A stretch of DNA of 64,000 nt from an uncultured Muribaculaceae bacterium. GTDB lineage: Bacteria; Bacteroidota; Bacteroidia; Bacteroidales; Muribaculaceae. Location: assembly GCA_910584665.1 (NCBI GenBank), contig CAJUBL010000004.1, forward strand, positions 1 to 64,000, written 5' to 3'. The notes beneath the pieces were generated by a model. That model saw only the letters and a list, made by a program, of their open reading frames with translations, made no database searches and was not told the origin of the DNA. Made by a program: the position numbers and the translations under genes. Below are positions 38,377-47,413 of this stretch, piece after piece. The number at the start of each line of letters is the position of its first letter. The first letter of the stretch is position 1.

Positions 38377-39930
38377 ATGTTGTTCCAAAACATACTAATC
38401 TACTTTGTGTTGATTCCCCTGATAATGCTCGGGGGCGTGGCACTGAGCCGCAATATCAAGCAGATACGTGCCGTTGCCGTTATCGGCTCGACTGCCTTGA
38501 TCGCGCTGAGCGTCTACCTGATATACCAATGGCTCAATCCAACTCCCGAAGCCGCCGAGCTGGCAGCCGCACATGACGGGATGTATCACTACGCATCATG
38601 GAAATGGTTCTCGGCCCAGGGCCTCAACATCAACCTCACGGTAGGTGTCGACGGCGTGTCTATAGCCATGCTGCTGCTCTCATCAATAATACTGTTCACC
38701 GGTTCGTTTGCTTCATGGACCATCCAGCAGCCCAAGGCTTTCTTCCTGTGGCTCATCCTGCTGTCGACCGGAGTGTTCGGCTTCTTCATCACCATTGACC
38801 TGTTCACAATGTTTATGTTCTATGAGGTGGCTCTGATCCCGATGTATCTGCTCATAGGTGTATGGGGATCGGGTAAGAAGAACTATTCGGCCATGAAGCT
38901 GACACTGATGCTGATGGGCGGCTCGGCATTCCTCATGCTCGGTCTCATAGGCATCTACTACCATTCGTCGGCAGACGGCCACTACACATGGAATCTTCTG
39001 GAGATAGCCGGCAACAACAGTATCTCGACCGGCTGGCAGTACTTCCTGTTCCCGATGACATTCGTAGGATTCGGCGTACTCGGAGCCATGTTCCCGTTCC
39101 ACACATGGAGCCCCGACGGTCATGCTTCGGCCCCCACAGCTGTATCGATGCTCCACGCCGGCGTACTCATGAAACTCGGAGGCTACGGTTGCTTCCGCGT
39201 GGCAATGTACCTGATGCCTCAGGCCGCCAACGACCTTGCATGGATATTCCTTATTCTCACCGGCATATCGGTTGTGTATGGTGCTTTCTCAGCCTGCGTC
39301 CAGACCGACCTGAAGTACATCAACGCCTACTCGTCGGTATCACATTGCGGTCTGGTTCTGTTCGCGATCCTCATGATCAACACCACCGCAATGACCGGAG
39401 CCATCATGCAGATGCTATCACACGGTCTCATGACCGCCCTCTTCTTTGCACTGATCGGTATGATCTACGGTCGCACCCACACCCGCGACATTACCAAGAT
39501 GGGAGGTATGATGAAGATCATGCCGTATCTCGCGGTCGGCTATGTCATAGCAGGTATGGCCTCGCTGGGACTCCCCGGCCTGTCGGGCTTCGTAGCTGAG
39601 ATGACAATCTTCGTAGGTTCGTTCCAGCAGGGTATGACCGACTATCTGGCAGGTGGCGGATCATTACGCCTTGTATTCACAGTCATAGCCTGCTGCTCGA
39701 TCGTGATAACAGCCGTATACATACTCCGTGTCGTAGGCAAGCTGCTGTTCGGCCCGGTTCAGGATAAACATCATCTGGAACTCACCGACGCCACATGGTG
39801 GGAGCGTCTGTCTACAGCCACCCTCATCATATGCGTGGCCGCTATCGGCTGTTTCCCCAACTTCTTTGAAAATCTGATTCGCGACACATTCGATCCCGAG
39901 ATCTTCCGTGCCATCGCGATGAACTTCTAA
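38377..39930 (+). CDS. nuoM: Complex I antiporter-like subunit NuoM
   Basis: The 517-residue subunit shows MFYEVALIPMYLLIGVWG, with the conserved Glu, and the FHTWSPDGHASAPTAVSMLHAGVLMKLGGYG channel region. It is a proton-pumping unit between NuoL and NuoN. 56 bases follow nuoL. Confidence 0.95.
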   Translation: MLFQNILIYFVLIPLIMLGGVALSRNIKQIRAVAVIGSTALIALSVYLIYQWLNPTPEAAELAAAHDGMYHYASWKWFSAQGLNINLTVGVDGVSIAMLLLSSIILFTGSFASWTIQQPKAFFLWLILLSTGVFGFFITIDLFTMFMFYEVALIPMYLLIGVWGSGKKNYSAMKLTLMLMGGSAFLMLGLIGIYYHSSADGHYTWNLLEIAGNNSISTGWQYFLFPMTFVGFGVLGAMFPFHTWSPDGHASAPTAVSMLHAGVLMKLGGYGCFRVAMYLMPQAANDLAWIFLILTGISVVYGAFSACVQTDLKYINAYSSVSHCGLVLFAILMINTTAMTGAIMQMLSHGLMTALFFALIGMIYGRTHTRDITKMGGMMKIMPYLAVGYVIAGMASLGLPGLSGFVAEMTIFVGSFQQGMTDYLAGGGSLRLVFTVIACCSIVITAVYILRVVGKLLFGPVQDKHHLELTDATWWERLSTATLIICVAAIGCFPNFFENLIRDTFDPEIFRAIAMNF

Positions 39931-39953
39931 CCCACGTTCTAAGATAAACCATC

Positions 39954-41411
39954 ATGGATTATTCACAGTTCCTAATAATGAAACAGGAGATAGCACTCCT
40001 GGTAGTATTCCTGCTGGTGTTCCTATATGACACCTTCGCACCGAAGAAGGCTCTCGGCGCGCTGTCAGGAATCACCTGCGCACTCTTCGGACTCTTCACC
40101 GTCGCAGGGTTCTGCCCATGCGTTTCGGGAGAATCGCAGGAAGCATTCGCGGGGATGTATGCCGCCTCGCCGATCATCGCGATGATCAAGAATGTGCTCA
40201 ACGTGGGCGTATTCATAGTTCTGATCCAGTCTGTAAGATGGGTCAAAAACGACTCTACGGCAGTGCGCCGCGGCGAGTTCTATGAACTCCTGCTTGTAAC
40301 TCTGTTCGGCATGTACCTGATGATCTCGGCCCGTCACTTCCTGCTCTTCGTCATAGGTCTGGAGTCGGCATCACTGCCACTGGCCGCGATGGTGGCTTTC
40401 GACAAAAAGCGCTATGAGAGCCACGAGGCTTCGATCAAATACATCCTTACAGCCGTATTCTCGTCGGCCATCTTCCTGATGGGATTGTCGTTTGTATACG
40501 GTCTCAGCGGTTCACTATACTTCAGCGAGATATATGCCGCCATCGGCAAGGCTTCGTCTCCTATGATCATCTGCGCTCTGGCTTTTGTTATCGCCGGTGT
40601 CGGCTTCAAGCTGTCGCTCGTGCCGTTCCACCTCTGGACAGCCGATGTCTATCAGGGAGCCCCCACCCCGGTGACCTCCTACCTGTCGGTGATATCCAAG
40701 GGGTCGGCCGCATTCGCTTTCCTCGTGATCCTCGTCCAGTGCTTCGGAGCAGTATATGAGGACGCATGGGAATGGATGCTGTATGCGCTTATTATACTTA
40801 CGATCACCGTCGGTAACCTCTTCGCCATACGCCAGCGCAACATGAAACGTTTCCTGGCTTTCTCGTCGGTATCACAGGCCGGATACATCATGCTCGGCAT
40901 CATAGGCATGAACGCCATGGGTATGGCCGCCATGGTATACTATATTCTGGTATACGTATTCAGCAACCTGGCCGCTTTCGGTGTCATACAGGCCATAGAG
41001 ACCAATACCGGCAAGCTCGACATGGACGACTACCGCGGTCTGAGCAAGACCAACCCCGGATTGTCGTTTGCCATGATGCTCGCCATGTTCTCACTGGCCG
41101 GTATCCCGCCATTTGCGGGCTTCTTCTCGAAGTTCTTCATCTTTACGGCAGCCATCAGTCAGGGATCGATCGCCATATACGTTCTGGTACTCATCGCCCT
41201 TATCAACACAATCATCTCGCTGTACTACTATCTGCTTGTAGTAAAAGCCATGTATATTGCCGACGAGCCGTCGACTATCGAGAGATTCCGCTCCGGCTGG
41301 ACCGACCGCCTCGGACTTACAATCACTGTAGCCGGCATCATATTCTTAGGCATAGTAAGCGTAGTCTACAACCACATCCTGACACTCGCCGGGCACAGCG
41401 GTCTGTTCTGA
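39954..41411 (+). CDS. nuoN: Complex I antiporter-like subunit NuoN
   Basis: The 485-residue subunit has about 14 helices, FVIGLESASLPLAAMVAFDK and the channel segment KLSLVPFHLWTADVYQGAPTPVTSYL. It is the last gene of the nuo-atp operon; an intrinsic terminator begins 29 bases downstream. Confidence 0.94.
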   Translation: MDYSQFLIMKQEIALLVVFLLVFLYDTFAPKKALGALSGITCALFGLFTVAGFCPCVSGESQEAFAGMYAASPIIAMIKNVLNVGVFIVLIQSVRWVKNDSTAVRRGEFYELLLVTLFGMYLMISARHFLLFVIGLESASLPLAAMVAFDKKRYESHEASIKYILTAVFSSAIFLMGLSFVYGLSGSLYFSEIYAAIGKASSPMIICALAFVIAGVGFKLSLVPFHLWTADVYQGAPTPVTSYLSVISKGSAAFAFLVILVQCFGAVYEDAWEWMLYALIILTITVGNLFAIRQRNMKRFLAFSSVSQAGYIMLGIIGMNAMGMAAMVYYILVYVFSNLAAFGVIQAIETNTGKLDMDDYRGLSKTNPGLSFAMMLAMFSLAGIPPFAGFFSKFFIFTAAISQGSIAIYVLVLIALINTIISLYYYLLVVKAMYIADEPSTIERFRSGWTDRLGLTITVAGIIFLGIVSVVYNHILTLAGHSGLF

Positions 41412-41439
41412 GAAACAGCTCCATTCATCACAATACATG

Positions 41440-41482
41440 CAGACGGGTAGTACCAATCAGTGTACTTCCCGTCTGTTTTTTA
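41440..41482 (+). terminator. Terminator of the nuo-atp operon
   Basis: CAGACGGG (41440-41447) pairs with CCCGTCTG (41468-41475), extended by GTAC/GTAC within the arm, and a TTTTTT run follows. This is the first clear terminator after nuoA. Confidence 0.8.
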
Positions 41483-41592
41483 TCAGAGTCAGTCCCGACA
41501 GAATCCCAATTAATCATATAAGACTGTCAGGAGATATAAAAAAGACCCGGATTTAAAACAATGCCAATAGATGATGTGTGGGAAAAAATCGC

Positions 41593-41600
41593 TATATTTG
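41593..41600 (+). promoter_or_regulatory. Candidate -7 box for dxr-rseP-rlmI
   Basis: TATATTTG matches TAnnTTTG and lies 24 bases before the dxr ATG at 41625, after the nuo terminator, so dxr starts a new transcript. Confidence 0.5.
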
Positions 41601-41624
41601 CAATTCAGTTTAAAATGCCGGAAA

Positions 41625-42785
41625 ATGTACTCCCCGAAACGAATAGCTATACTTGGCTCGACCGGATCGATCGGTACCCAGACTCTTGATGTGATATCCC
41701 ACTATCCAGAGCGTTTTGAGGTCTCGGTTCTTATAGCCGGATCCAAGGTCGACACACTGATACAACAGGCGACAGCACGTCGCCCGCGCATGGCTATAAT
41801 AGCTGATGAAACAAAATATCTCAAACTCAAAGAGGCCCTCGAACCATTAGGTATAATGACAGCCGCAGGTGCCCAGGCCGTGGCAGACGCCATGACAACG
41901 GACTTCACAGACACCGTTGTGACAGCAACCGTAGGCTACAGCGGTCTGGCTCCCACGTTGCGGGCCATCTCGGCCGGCAAAGATATCGCACTGGCCAACA
42001 AGGAGACTCTCGTAGTTGCCGGCGACATCGTGACCGAAGCCCTGAAGAAATCGAAATCACGTGTAATACCGGTAGATTCGGAACACTCGGCGATCTACCA
42101 GTGTCTGGCCGGAGAAGAACCGTCTCATGTAAAACAGCTTATTATCACAGCCTCGGGAGGACCATTCAGAACCATGGCCCCGGACCGGCTGGATACTGTT
42201 ACTGTAGCCGACGCCCTTCACCACCCTAACTGGTCTATGGGCGCAAAGATCACGATCGACTCGGCGACTATGGTTAACAAAGCTTTTGAGATCATCGAGG
42301 CCAGATGGCTGTTCGGAATGGAGCCTGAAAAGATTCACGCCGTGGTACACCCTCAGTCAATAATACACTCTATGGTGGAATTTGTGGACGGAGCCATAAA
42401 AGCCCAGTTAGGCACCCCCGACATGCGTCTGCCCATACGTTATGCTCTCGGTGACGCCACCCGTCTCCCCTCCGGAGATCCGGCTCTGACGCTCGAAGCT
42501 ATGTCACGGCTTACATTCGAACGTCCGGACACAGAGCGCTTCCCTGCAATAAAATTAGGACATTACGCGCTGGAGCGCGGAGGCAACACCGCGTGCATCA
42601 TCAATGCCGCCAACGAGGTGGCTGTAGCCGCATTTCTGAATAACAGCATCAGATTCACCGATATTTACCGTCTCATAACCCGTGCGCTCGACAACATGCC
42701 TTTCATAGCCACGCCAACCTACGAAGACTATGTAGCCACCAACGCCGAGACACGCCGTATGACCGAACAATTCATAAAAGGATAA
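41625..42785 (+). CDS. dxr: 1-deoxy-D-xylulose-5-phosphate reductoisomerase
   Basis: The 386-residue enzyme makes MEP, the committed step of the isoprenoid pathway. It has the NADPH motif LGSTGSIGTQTLDV, ALANKETLVVAG, the metal site VDSEHSAIYQCL and SGGPFR. I start at 41625; a longer frame from 41571 overlaps the promoter box. rseP follows after 4 bases. It is the canonical MEP-pathway gene in this window, in contrast to the divergent DXS-like gene at 2579. Confidence 0.96.
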   Translation: MYSPKRIAILGSTGSIGTQTLDVISHYPERFEVSVLIAGSKVDTLIQQATARRPRMAIIADETKYLKLKEALEPLGIMTAAGAQAVADAMTTDFTDTVVTATVGYSGLAPTLRAISAGKDIALANKETLVVAGDIVTEALKKSKSRVIPVDSEHSAIYQCLAGEEPSHVKQLIITASGGPFRTMAPDRLDTVTVADALHHPNWSMGAKITIDSATMVNKAFEIIEARWLFGMEPEKIHAVVHPQSIIHSMVEFVDGAIKAQLGTPDMRLPIRYALGDATRLPSGDPALTLEAMSRLTFERPDTERFPAIKLGHYALERGGNTACIINAANEVAVAAFLNNSIRFTDIYRLITRALDNMPFIATPTYEDYVATNAETRRMTEQFIKG

Positions 42786-42789
42786 ACCA

Positions 42790-44160
42790 ATGGAAACATT
42801 TCTGATAAAAACAGTACAGGTAGTACTGGCTCTGGCTATTCTCATAATCATTCACGAGGGTGGCCATTACCTCTTTGCCCGCGTGTTCGGTATCAAGGTT
42901 GAGAAATTCTATCTTTTCTTTGACCCGTGGTTCTCGCTGGCAAGCTGGAAACCCAAACCCCGAAAAACCCCGAAACTTGACAAAAAAGGCAATACCCGGG
43001 CCACATGGCGCGATACCCGTTACGGCATAGGATGGATTCCTTTAGGAGGGTATGTCAAGATAGCCGGTATGATCGACGAGTCGATGGACAAGGAACAGAT
43101 GGCACTGCCGGCAAAGCCATGGGAGTTCCGCTCCAAGCCGGCGTGGCAGCGCCTGCTGGTAATGATAGGCGGAGTGCTGATGAACTTCCTGTTCGCCATC
43201 ATCATATACATAGGTATAGCATGGTACTGGGGGGCACCGAGCGTACCTTTCGAACGTGCCTATCTGGGCTTCGACTATGCCCCGCAGGCTATTGAGGCCG
43301 GTTTCAGAAACGGAGATATTCCGCTCACTGCCGACGGCAGGAAACTCGAAGCCTCCGACCCCAACTGCATCATGAACATGGTAATGGCCGGCGAGGTTAC
43401 CGTATTGCGTGACGGCAGGGATACCGTTACGATCGACATACCCGAGAATTTCCCCCTGACTCTCAATGATTCCGTGCCGTTCATAGCCATGCGCCAGCCT
43501 GTAGTGGTACAGGAGGTCATGAACGGAGAGCCGGCCATGGAGGCCGGGCTGGAGCCCGGCGACCGCATGCTGACTGTAGCCGGCGAGGACGCGCAGGAAT
43601 ATGGTGAATTCACACGTCTGCTTCAGGCTAACGCGTCCAGAACCACACCTGTGACACTGATACGCGGCAACGACACACTCTCCGTAACCGTAACGCCCAC
43701 CGAGTCAGGCAAACTGGGCTTTAAACTGGTCAATCCCTATGACGTATACGGCTATGACAACATAAGATACACATTCCTTGAGTCTATTCCCGTGGGAATA
43801 ACAAACGGCATAGACAAATTCACAGGATACGTGAGATCACTTAAGTTTGTCTTCACCAAAGAGGGCGCGAAAAGTGTAGGAGGATTCGGAGCTATAGGCA
43901 GTCTGTTCCCATCCAGATGGGAATGGCGCACATTCTGGGAAATGACAGCTTTCCTGTCAATAATGCTGGCATTCATGAACATTCTGCCCATACCGGCATT
44001 GGACGGCGGGCACGTGATATTCGTACTATGGGAGATGATCACACGCCGCAAACCCAGCGAGAAAGTACTGGAACATGCCCAGATGATAGGAATGTTCCTA
44101 TTACTGGCGCTACTCATATATGCCAATTTCAACGATATCTATCGATTCCTCATAAAATGA
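42790..44160 (+). CDS. rseP: RseP-type site-2 membrane metalloprotease
   Basis: The 456-residue protein has the zinc motif HEGGH at residues 22-26 in the first membrane helix, PDZ-like regions in the middle (GEPAMEAGLEPGDRMLTV) and the late NILPIPALDGGH segment supplying the third ligand. Relatives cut anti-sigma factors or signal-peptide remnants within the membrane. It overlaps rlmI by 4 bases (ATGA). Confidence 0.93.
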   Translation: METFLIKTVQVVLALAILIIIHEGGHYLFARVFGIKVEKFYLFFDPWFSLASWKPKPRKTPKLDKKGNTRATWRDTRYGIGWIPLGGYVKIAGMIDESMDKEQMALPAKPWEFRSKPAWQRLLVMIGGVLMNFLFAIIIYIGIAWYWGAPSVPFERAYLGFDYAPQAIEAGFRNGDIPLTADGRKLEASDPNCIMNMVMAGEVTVLRDGRDTVTIDIPENFPLTLNDSVPFIAMRQPVVVQEVMNGEPAMEAGLEPGDRMLTVAGEDAQEYGEFTRLLQANASRTTPVTLIRGNDTLSVTVTPTESGKLGFKLVNPYDVYGYDNIRYTFLESIPVGITNGIDKFTGYVRSLKFVFTKEGAKSVGGFGAIGSLFPSRWEWRTFWEMTAFLSIMLAFMNILPIPALDGGHVIFVLWEMITRRKPSEKVLEHAQMIGMFLLLALLIYANFNDIYRFLIK

Positions 44161-45341
44161 ATTACCCTGTAGTACAACTAAAACGCGGCAAGGAAGAGTC
44201 GCTCGACCGCTTCCATCCATGGGTATTCTCCGGAGCCATAGCAACCCTTCCCGATGACCTTGAAGAAGGTGACATTGTTTCCGTCAGATCCGGCGATGGC
44301 CGTACGATAGGCGTAGGTCACTACCAGATAGGCAGCATAGCCGTGAGAATGCTCGACTTCGGAATGACCGATATCAACAAGGATTTCTATGTCTCCAGAC
44401 TCGGACAGGCACTGAAACTACGCAAAGCCTTAGGACTGGAGCGACCTGACAACAACGCCTACCGCCTGGTTCACGGCGAGGGAGACTTTCTGCCGGGCCT
44501 CGTAGTCGACATCTATGGCGACACAGCTGTAGTACAGGCCCACAGCCCCGGTATGCATTATGCACGCAACATCATAGCCGGGGCACTTGTTGATCTCGAC
44601 GGTCTCGGTATCAGGAATGTGTACTACAAATCGGAGACCACCCTGCCATATAAGGCCCACCTCGACCCACAGAACACCTACCTCATAGGTAAAGCAGATA
44701 CCGACGTAGCTCTGGAGAACGGACTGAAATTTCATGTAGACTGGCTCCGGGGACAGAAAACGGGCTTCTTTGTCGACCAGCGTGACAACCGCTCTCTGTT
44801 AGAAAATTTCGCTGCCGGACGACGCGTTCTGAACATGTTCTGCTACACTGGAGGCTTCTCGGTATACGCCATGAGAGGCGGAGCCATTAAGGTTGAATCC
44901 GTCGACTCCTCGGAGAAAGCGATCTCGCTCACCGATGCCAATATAGCTCTCAACTATCCGGACGACCCACGTCACCACTCCACCGCAATCGATGCCTTCA
45001 GATACCTTGACGAGATTGAGAGCGGAGCATATGACCTTATAATACTCGATCCGCCGGCCTTCGCCAAACACCGTTCAGCGCTTGGCAACGCCCTGCGCGG
45101 CTACCAGCGGCTCAACGGCAAAGCTTTCGAAAAGATTGCTCCCGGAGGAATACTGTTCACGTTCTCATGCTCACAGGCTGTAAGCAAAGAGCAGTTCAGA
45201 CTGGCCGTATTCACCGCCGCCGCCCGATCACGCCGCCGTGTGCGGATCCTTCACCAGCTCACCCAGCCGGCCGACCATCCGGTAAACATATATCACCCCG
45301 AAGGAGAATATCTCAAAGGGCTTATACTGTATGTCGAATAG
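44157..45341 (+). CDS. rlmI: RlmI-like class I SAM-dependent 23S rRNA methyltransferase
   Basis: The 394-residue protein combines an N-terminal PUA domain (KRGKEESLDRFHPWVFSGAI) with a Rossmann methyltransferase: motif I VLNMFCYTGGFSVYAM, and the catalytic region LIILDPPAFAKH with the cysteine in FSCSQ. RlmI makes m5C1962 in 23S rRNA. The ATG at 44157 overlaps the rseP stop; a longer frame runs back inside rseP and is not used. Confidence 0.88.
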   Translation: MNYPVVQLKRGKEESLDRFHPWVFSGAIATLPDDLEEGDIVSVRSGDGRTIGVGHYQIGSIAVRMLDFGMTDINKDFYVSRLGQALKLRKALGLERPDNNAYRLVHGEGDFLPGLVVDIYGDTAVVQAHSPGMHYARNIIAGALVDLDGLGIRNVYYKSETTLPYKAHLDPQNTYLIGKADTDVALENGLKFHVDWLRGQKTGFFVDQRDNRSLLENFAAGRRVLNMFCYTGGFSVYAMRGGAIKVESVDSSEKAISLTDANIALNYPDDPRHHSTAIDAFRYLDEIESGAYDLIILDPPAFAKHRSALGNALRGYQRLNGKAFEKIAPGGILFTFSCSQAVSKEQFRLAVFTAAARSRRRVRILHQLTQPADHPVNIYHPEGEYLKGLILYVE

Positions 45342-45369
45342 ATATAAACCAACACTTCTTTAACATCAT

Positions 45370-47379
45370 ATGTCTAAATTAACTGCCATGGCCACCTGTG
45401 TTGCTATCACAGCGGCTCTTACCGCCTGCCGCGGAAAAGTCGACGATACGTTCGACTACCATGCCGACCGCTTCGAGGATATCGAAGTACTGCGTTACAA
45501 AGTCCCCGAATTTGAGAATCTATCGCTTGACCGGAAGAAACTCATCTACCATCTCACCGAGGCTGCCATCGCAGGCCGCGACATACTGTGGGATCAGAAC
45601 TGCAAGTACAATCTAAGCACACGACGTCTTCTCGAAGACGTGTACACCGGTTATAAAGGAGATCGCGAGGATCCGGAATTCAAGGCTTTCGAGACATACC
45701 TGAAACAGGTATGGTTTGCCAACGGTCTTCACCATCACTACTCAATGGACAAATTCTCGCCCAAGTTCTCGCAGACATGGTTCGAAAGCCAGGTTCAGGC
45801 TCTGCCGCTCAACCTCAGGAACGGTCTTGACACCGATATCATATACCGGTACATCTTCGATCCCTCATTCATGGCCAAACGGGTTAATCAGGCTGCCGGA
45901 GAGGATCTTATCGTCACCTCCGCGATGAACATGTATGACAACGTCACTCAGGAACAGGTAGAAAAATACTATGCGGGAATCAAAGACACGACCGATCTCA
46001 CACCAGTATCATACGGACTCAACACCCAGGTAACAACCGATGCTGACGGCAATGTTATCGAAAAGCAATACCGCGTCGGAGGGCTGTACAGCAATGCTAT
46101 CGAACGGATCGTCGAACACCTCGGCGAGGCCGCCAGATATGCCGAGAACGACATACAGCGCACCTCGATAGAACAGCTCATGGATTACTACCGTACCGGT
46201 GATCTGCGCAAGTTTGACGAATACTCGATCACATGGGCCGGAGATACCGCGTCACACGTGGATTTCATAAACGGCTTCATCGAGAGTTACGGCGATCCGC
46301 TTGGCATGACCGGATCATGGGAATCGATTGTCAACTTCAGGAACAGCGAGGCTTCGGAACGCACCGAAACCCTGTCGGCCAACGCCCAATGGTTTGAAGA
46401 CAATTCACCGGTCGATCCGAAATTCCGCAAACCACACGTCAAGGGAGTATCGGCCAAGGTAATAACCGCCGCCATACTGGCCGGCGACGCCTACCCTGCC
46501 ACACCGATCGGAATCAACCTGCCGAACGCAAACTGGATACGTGCCTCTCACGGTTCCAAGTCGGTAACCATCGAGAATATCACCCAGGCCTATGATGCCG
46601 CCTCTCACGGCAACGGCTTCAACGAGGAGTTTGTTCCTGATGCCGACACGCGCAGACTGCTCGACGACTACCTTTTCATAACCGACAATCTGCACACCGA
46701 CCTGCACGAATGTCTCGGTCACGGTTCGGGACGTATACTCCCGGGGGTAGATCCCGACGCCATGAAGGCCCACGGCTCAACCATCGAGGAAACACGCGCA
46801 GATCTCTTTGCCCTGTACTATCTGGCCGACCCGAAGCTCATCGAACTGGGTCTGCTTGACAACCCGGAAGCTTACAAAGCCGAATATTACAAATATATGC
46901 TTAACGGCCTGATGACACAGCTGCAGCGCATCGAACCGGGCAAGGACATCGAGGAGGCACACATGCGTAACCGCGCCCTCATATCACGCTGGGCACTGGA
47001 AAAAGGTGCTGACGACAATGTCGCCTCTCTGGAGAAACACGACGGCAAAACCTATCTCGTGATCAACGATTACGGGAAACTGCGCCAGCTGTTCGGACAA
47101 CTTCTCGGCGAAATACAGCGCATCACGAGCGAGGGTGACTACGAGGCAGGAGCCGCACTTGTAGAGCAGTATGCCGTCAAGGTTGATCCCGAACTGCACC
47201 GCGAGATACTCGACCGTTACTCCACTCTCGATATCGCGCCCTACAAAGGATTCGTAAATCCGGTATATACTGCGGTAACAGACAGCGACGGCAATATCAC
47301 AGACGTCACAATAGATTATACAGAAGGCTATACCGACCAGATGCTACGCTATTCACGCGACTATAACTATCTGAAATAA
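45370..47379 (+). CDS. Dipeptidyl peptidase III-type (M49) lipoprotein
   Basis: The 669-residue protein has a signal peptide with lipobox LTAC (Cys at 20) and the M49 zinc site HECLGH with a second motif STIEETRADLFALYYL. HECLGH with a single residue between E and LGH is the form I recall for Bacteroides DPP III. The family removes dipeptides from peptide N-termini. The lipoprotein signal suggests the cell envelope, unlike the cytosolic eukaryotic enzymes. It follows rlmI by 28 bases. Confidence 0.85.
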   Translation: MSKLTAMATCVAITAALTACRGKVDDTFDYHADRFEDIEVLRYKVPEFENLSLDRKKLIYHLTEAAIAGRDILWDQNCKYNLSTRRLLEDVYTGYKGDREDPEFKAFETYLKQVWFANGLHHHYSMDKFSPKFSQTWFESQVQALPLNLRNGLDTDIIYRYIFDPSFMAKRVNQAAGEDLIVTSAMNMYDNVTQEQVEKYYAGIKDTTDLTPVSYGLNTQVTTDADGNVIEKQYRVGGLYSNAIERIVEHLGEAARYAENDIQRTSIEQLMDYYRTGDLRKFDEYSITWAGDTASHVDFINGFIESYGDPLGMTGSWESIVNFRNSEASERTETLSANAQWFEDNSPVDPKFRKPHVKGVSAKVITAAILAGDAYPATPIGINLPNANWIRASHGSKSVTIENITQAYDAASHGNGFNEEFVPDADTRRLLDDYLFITDNLHTDLHECLGHGSGRILPGVDPDAMKAHGSTIEETRADLFALYYLADPKLIELGLLDNPEAYKAEYYKYMLNGLMTQLQRIEPGKDIEEAHMRNRALISRWALEKGADDNVASLEKHDGKTYLVINDYGKLRQLFGQLLGEIQRITSEGDYEAGAALVEQYAVKVDPELHREILDRYSTLDIAPYKGFVNPVYTAVTDSDGNITDVTIDYTEGYTDQMLRYSRDYNYLK

Positions 47380-47413
47380 ATCACTTTCAATAATACATAA
47401 AAACCTAATCACC

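Noticed and set aside
43917..44156. Longer start for the RlmI-like gene
   Set aside because: It runs through the end of rseP; the ATGA junction at 44157 and the PUA start fit better.
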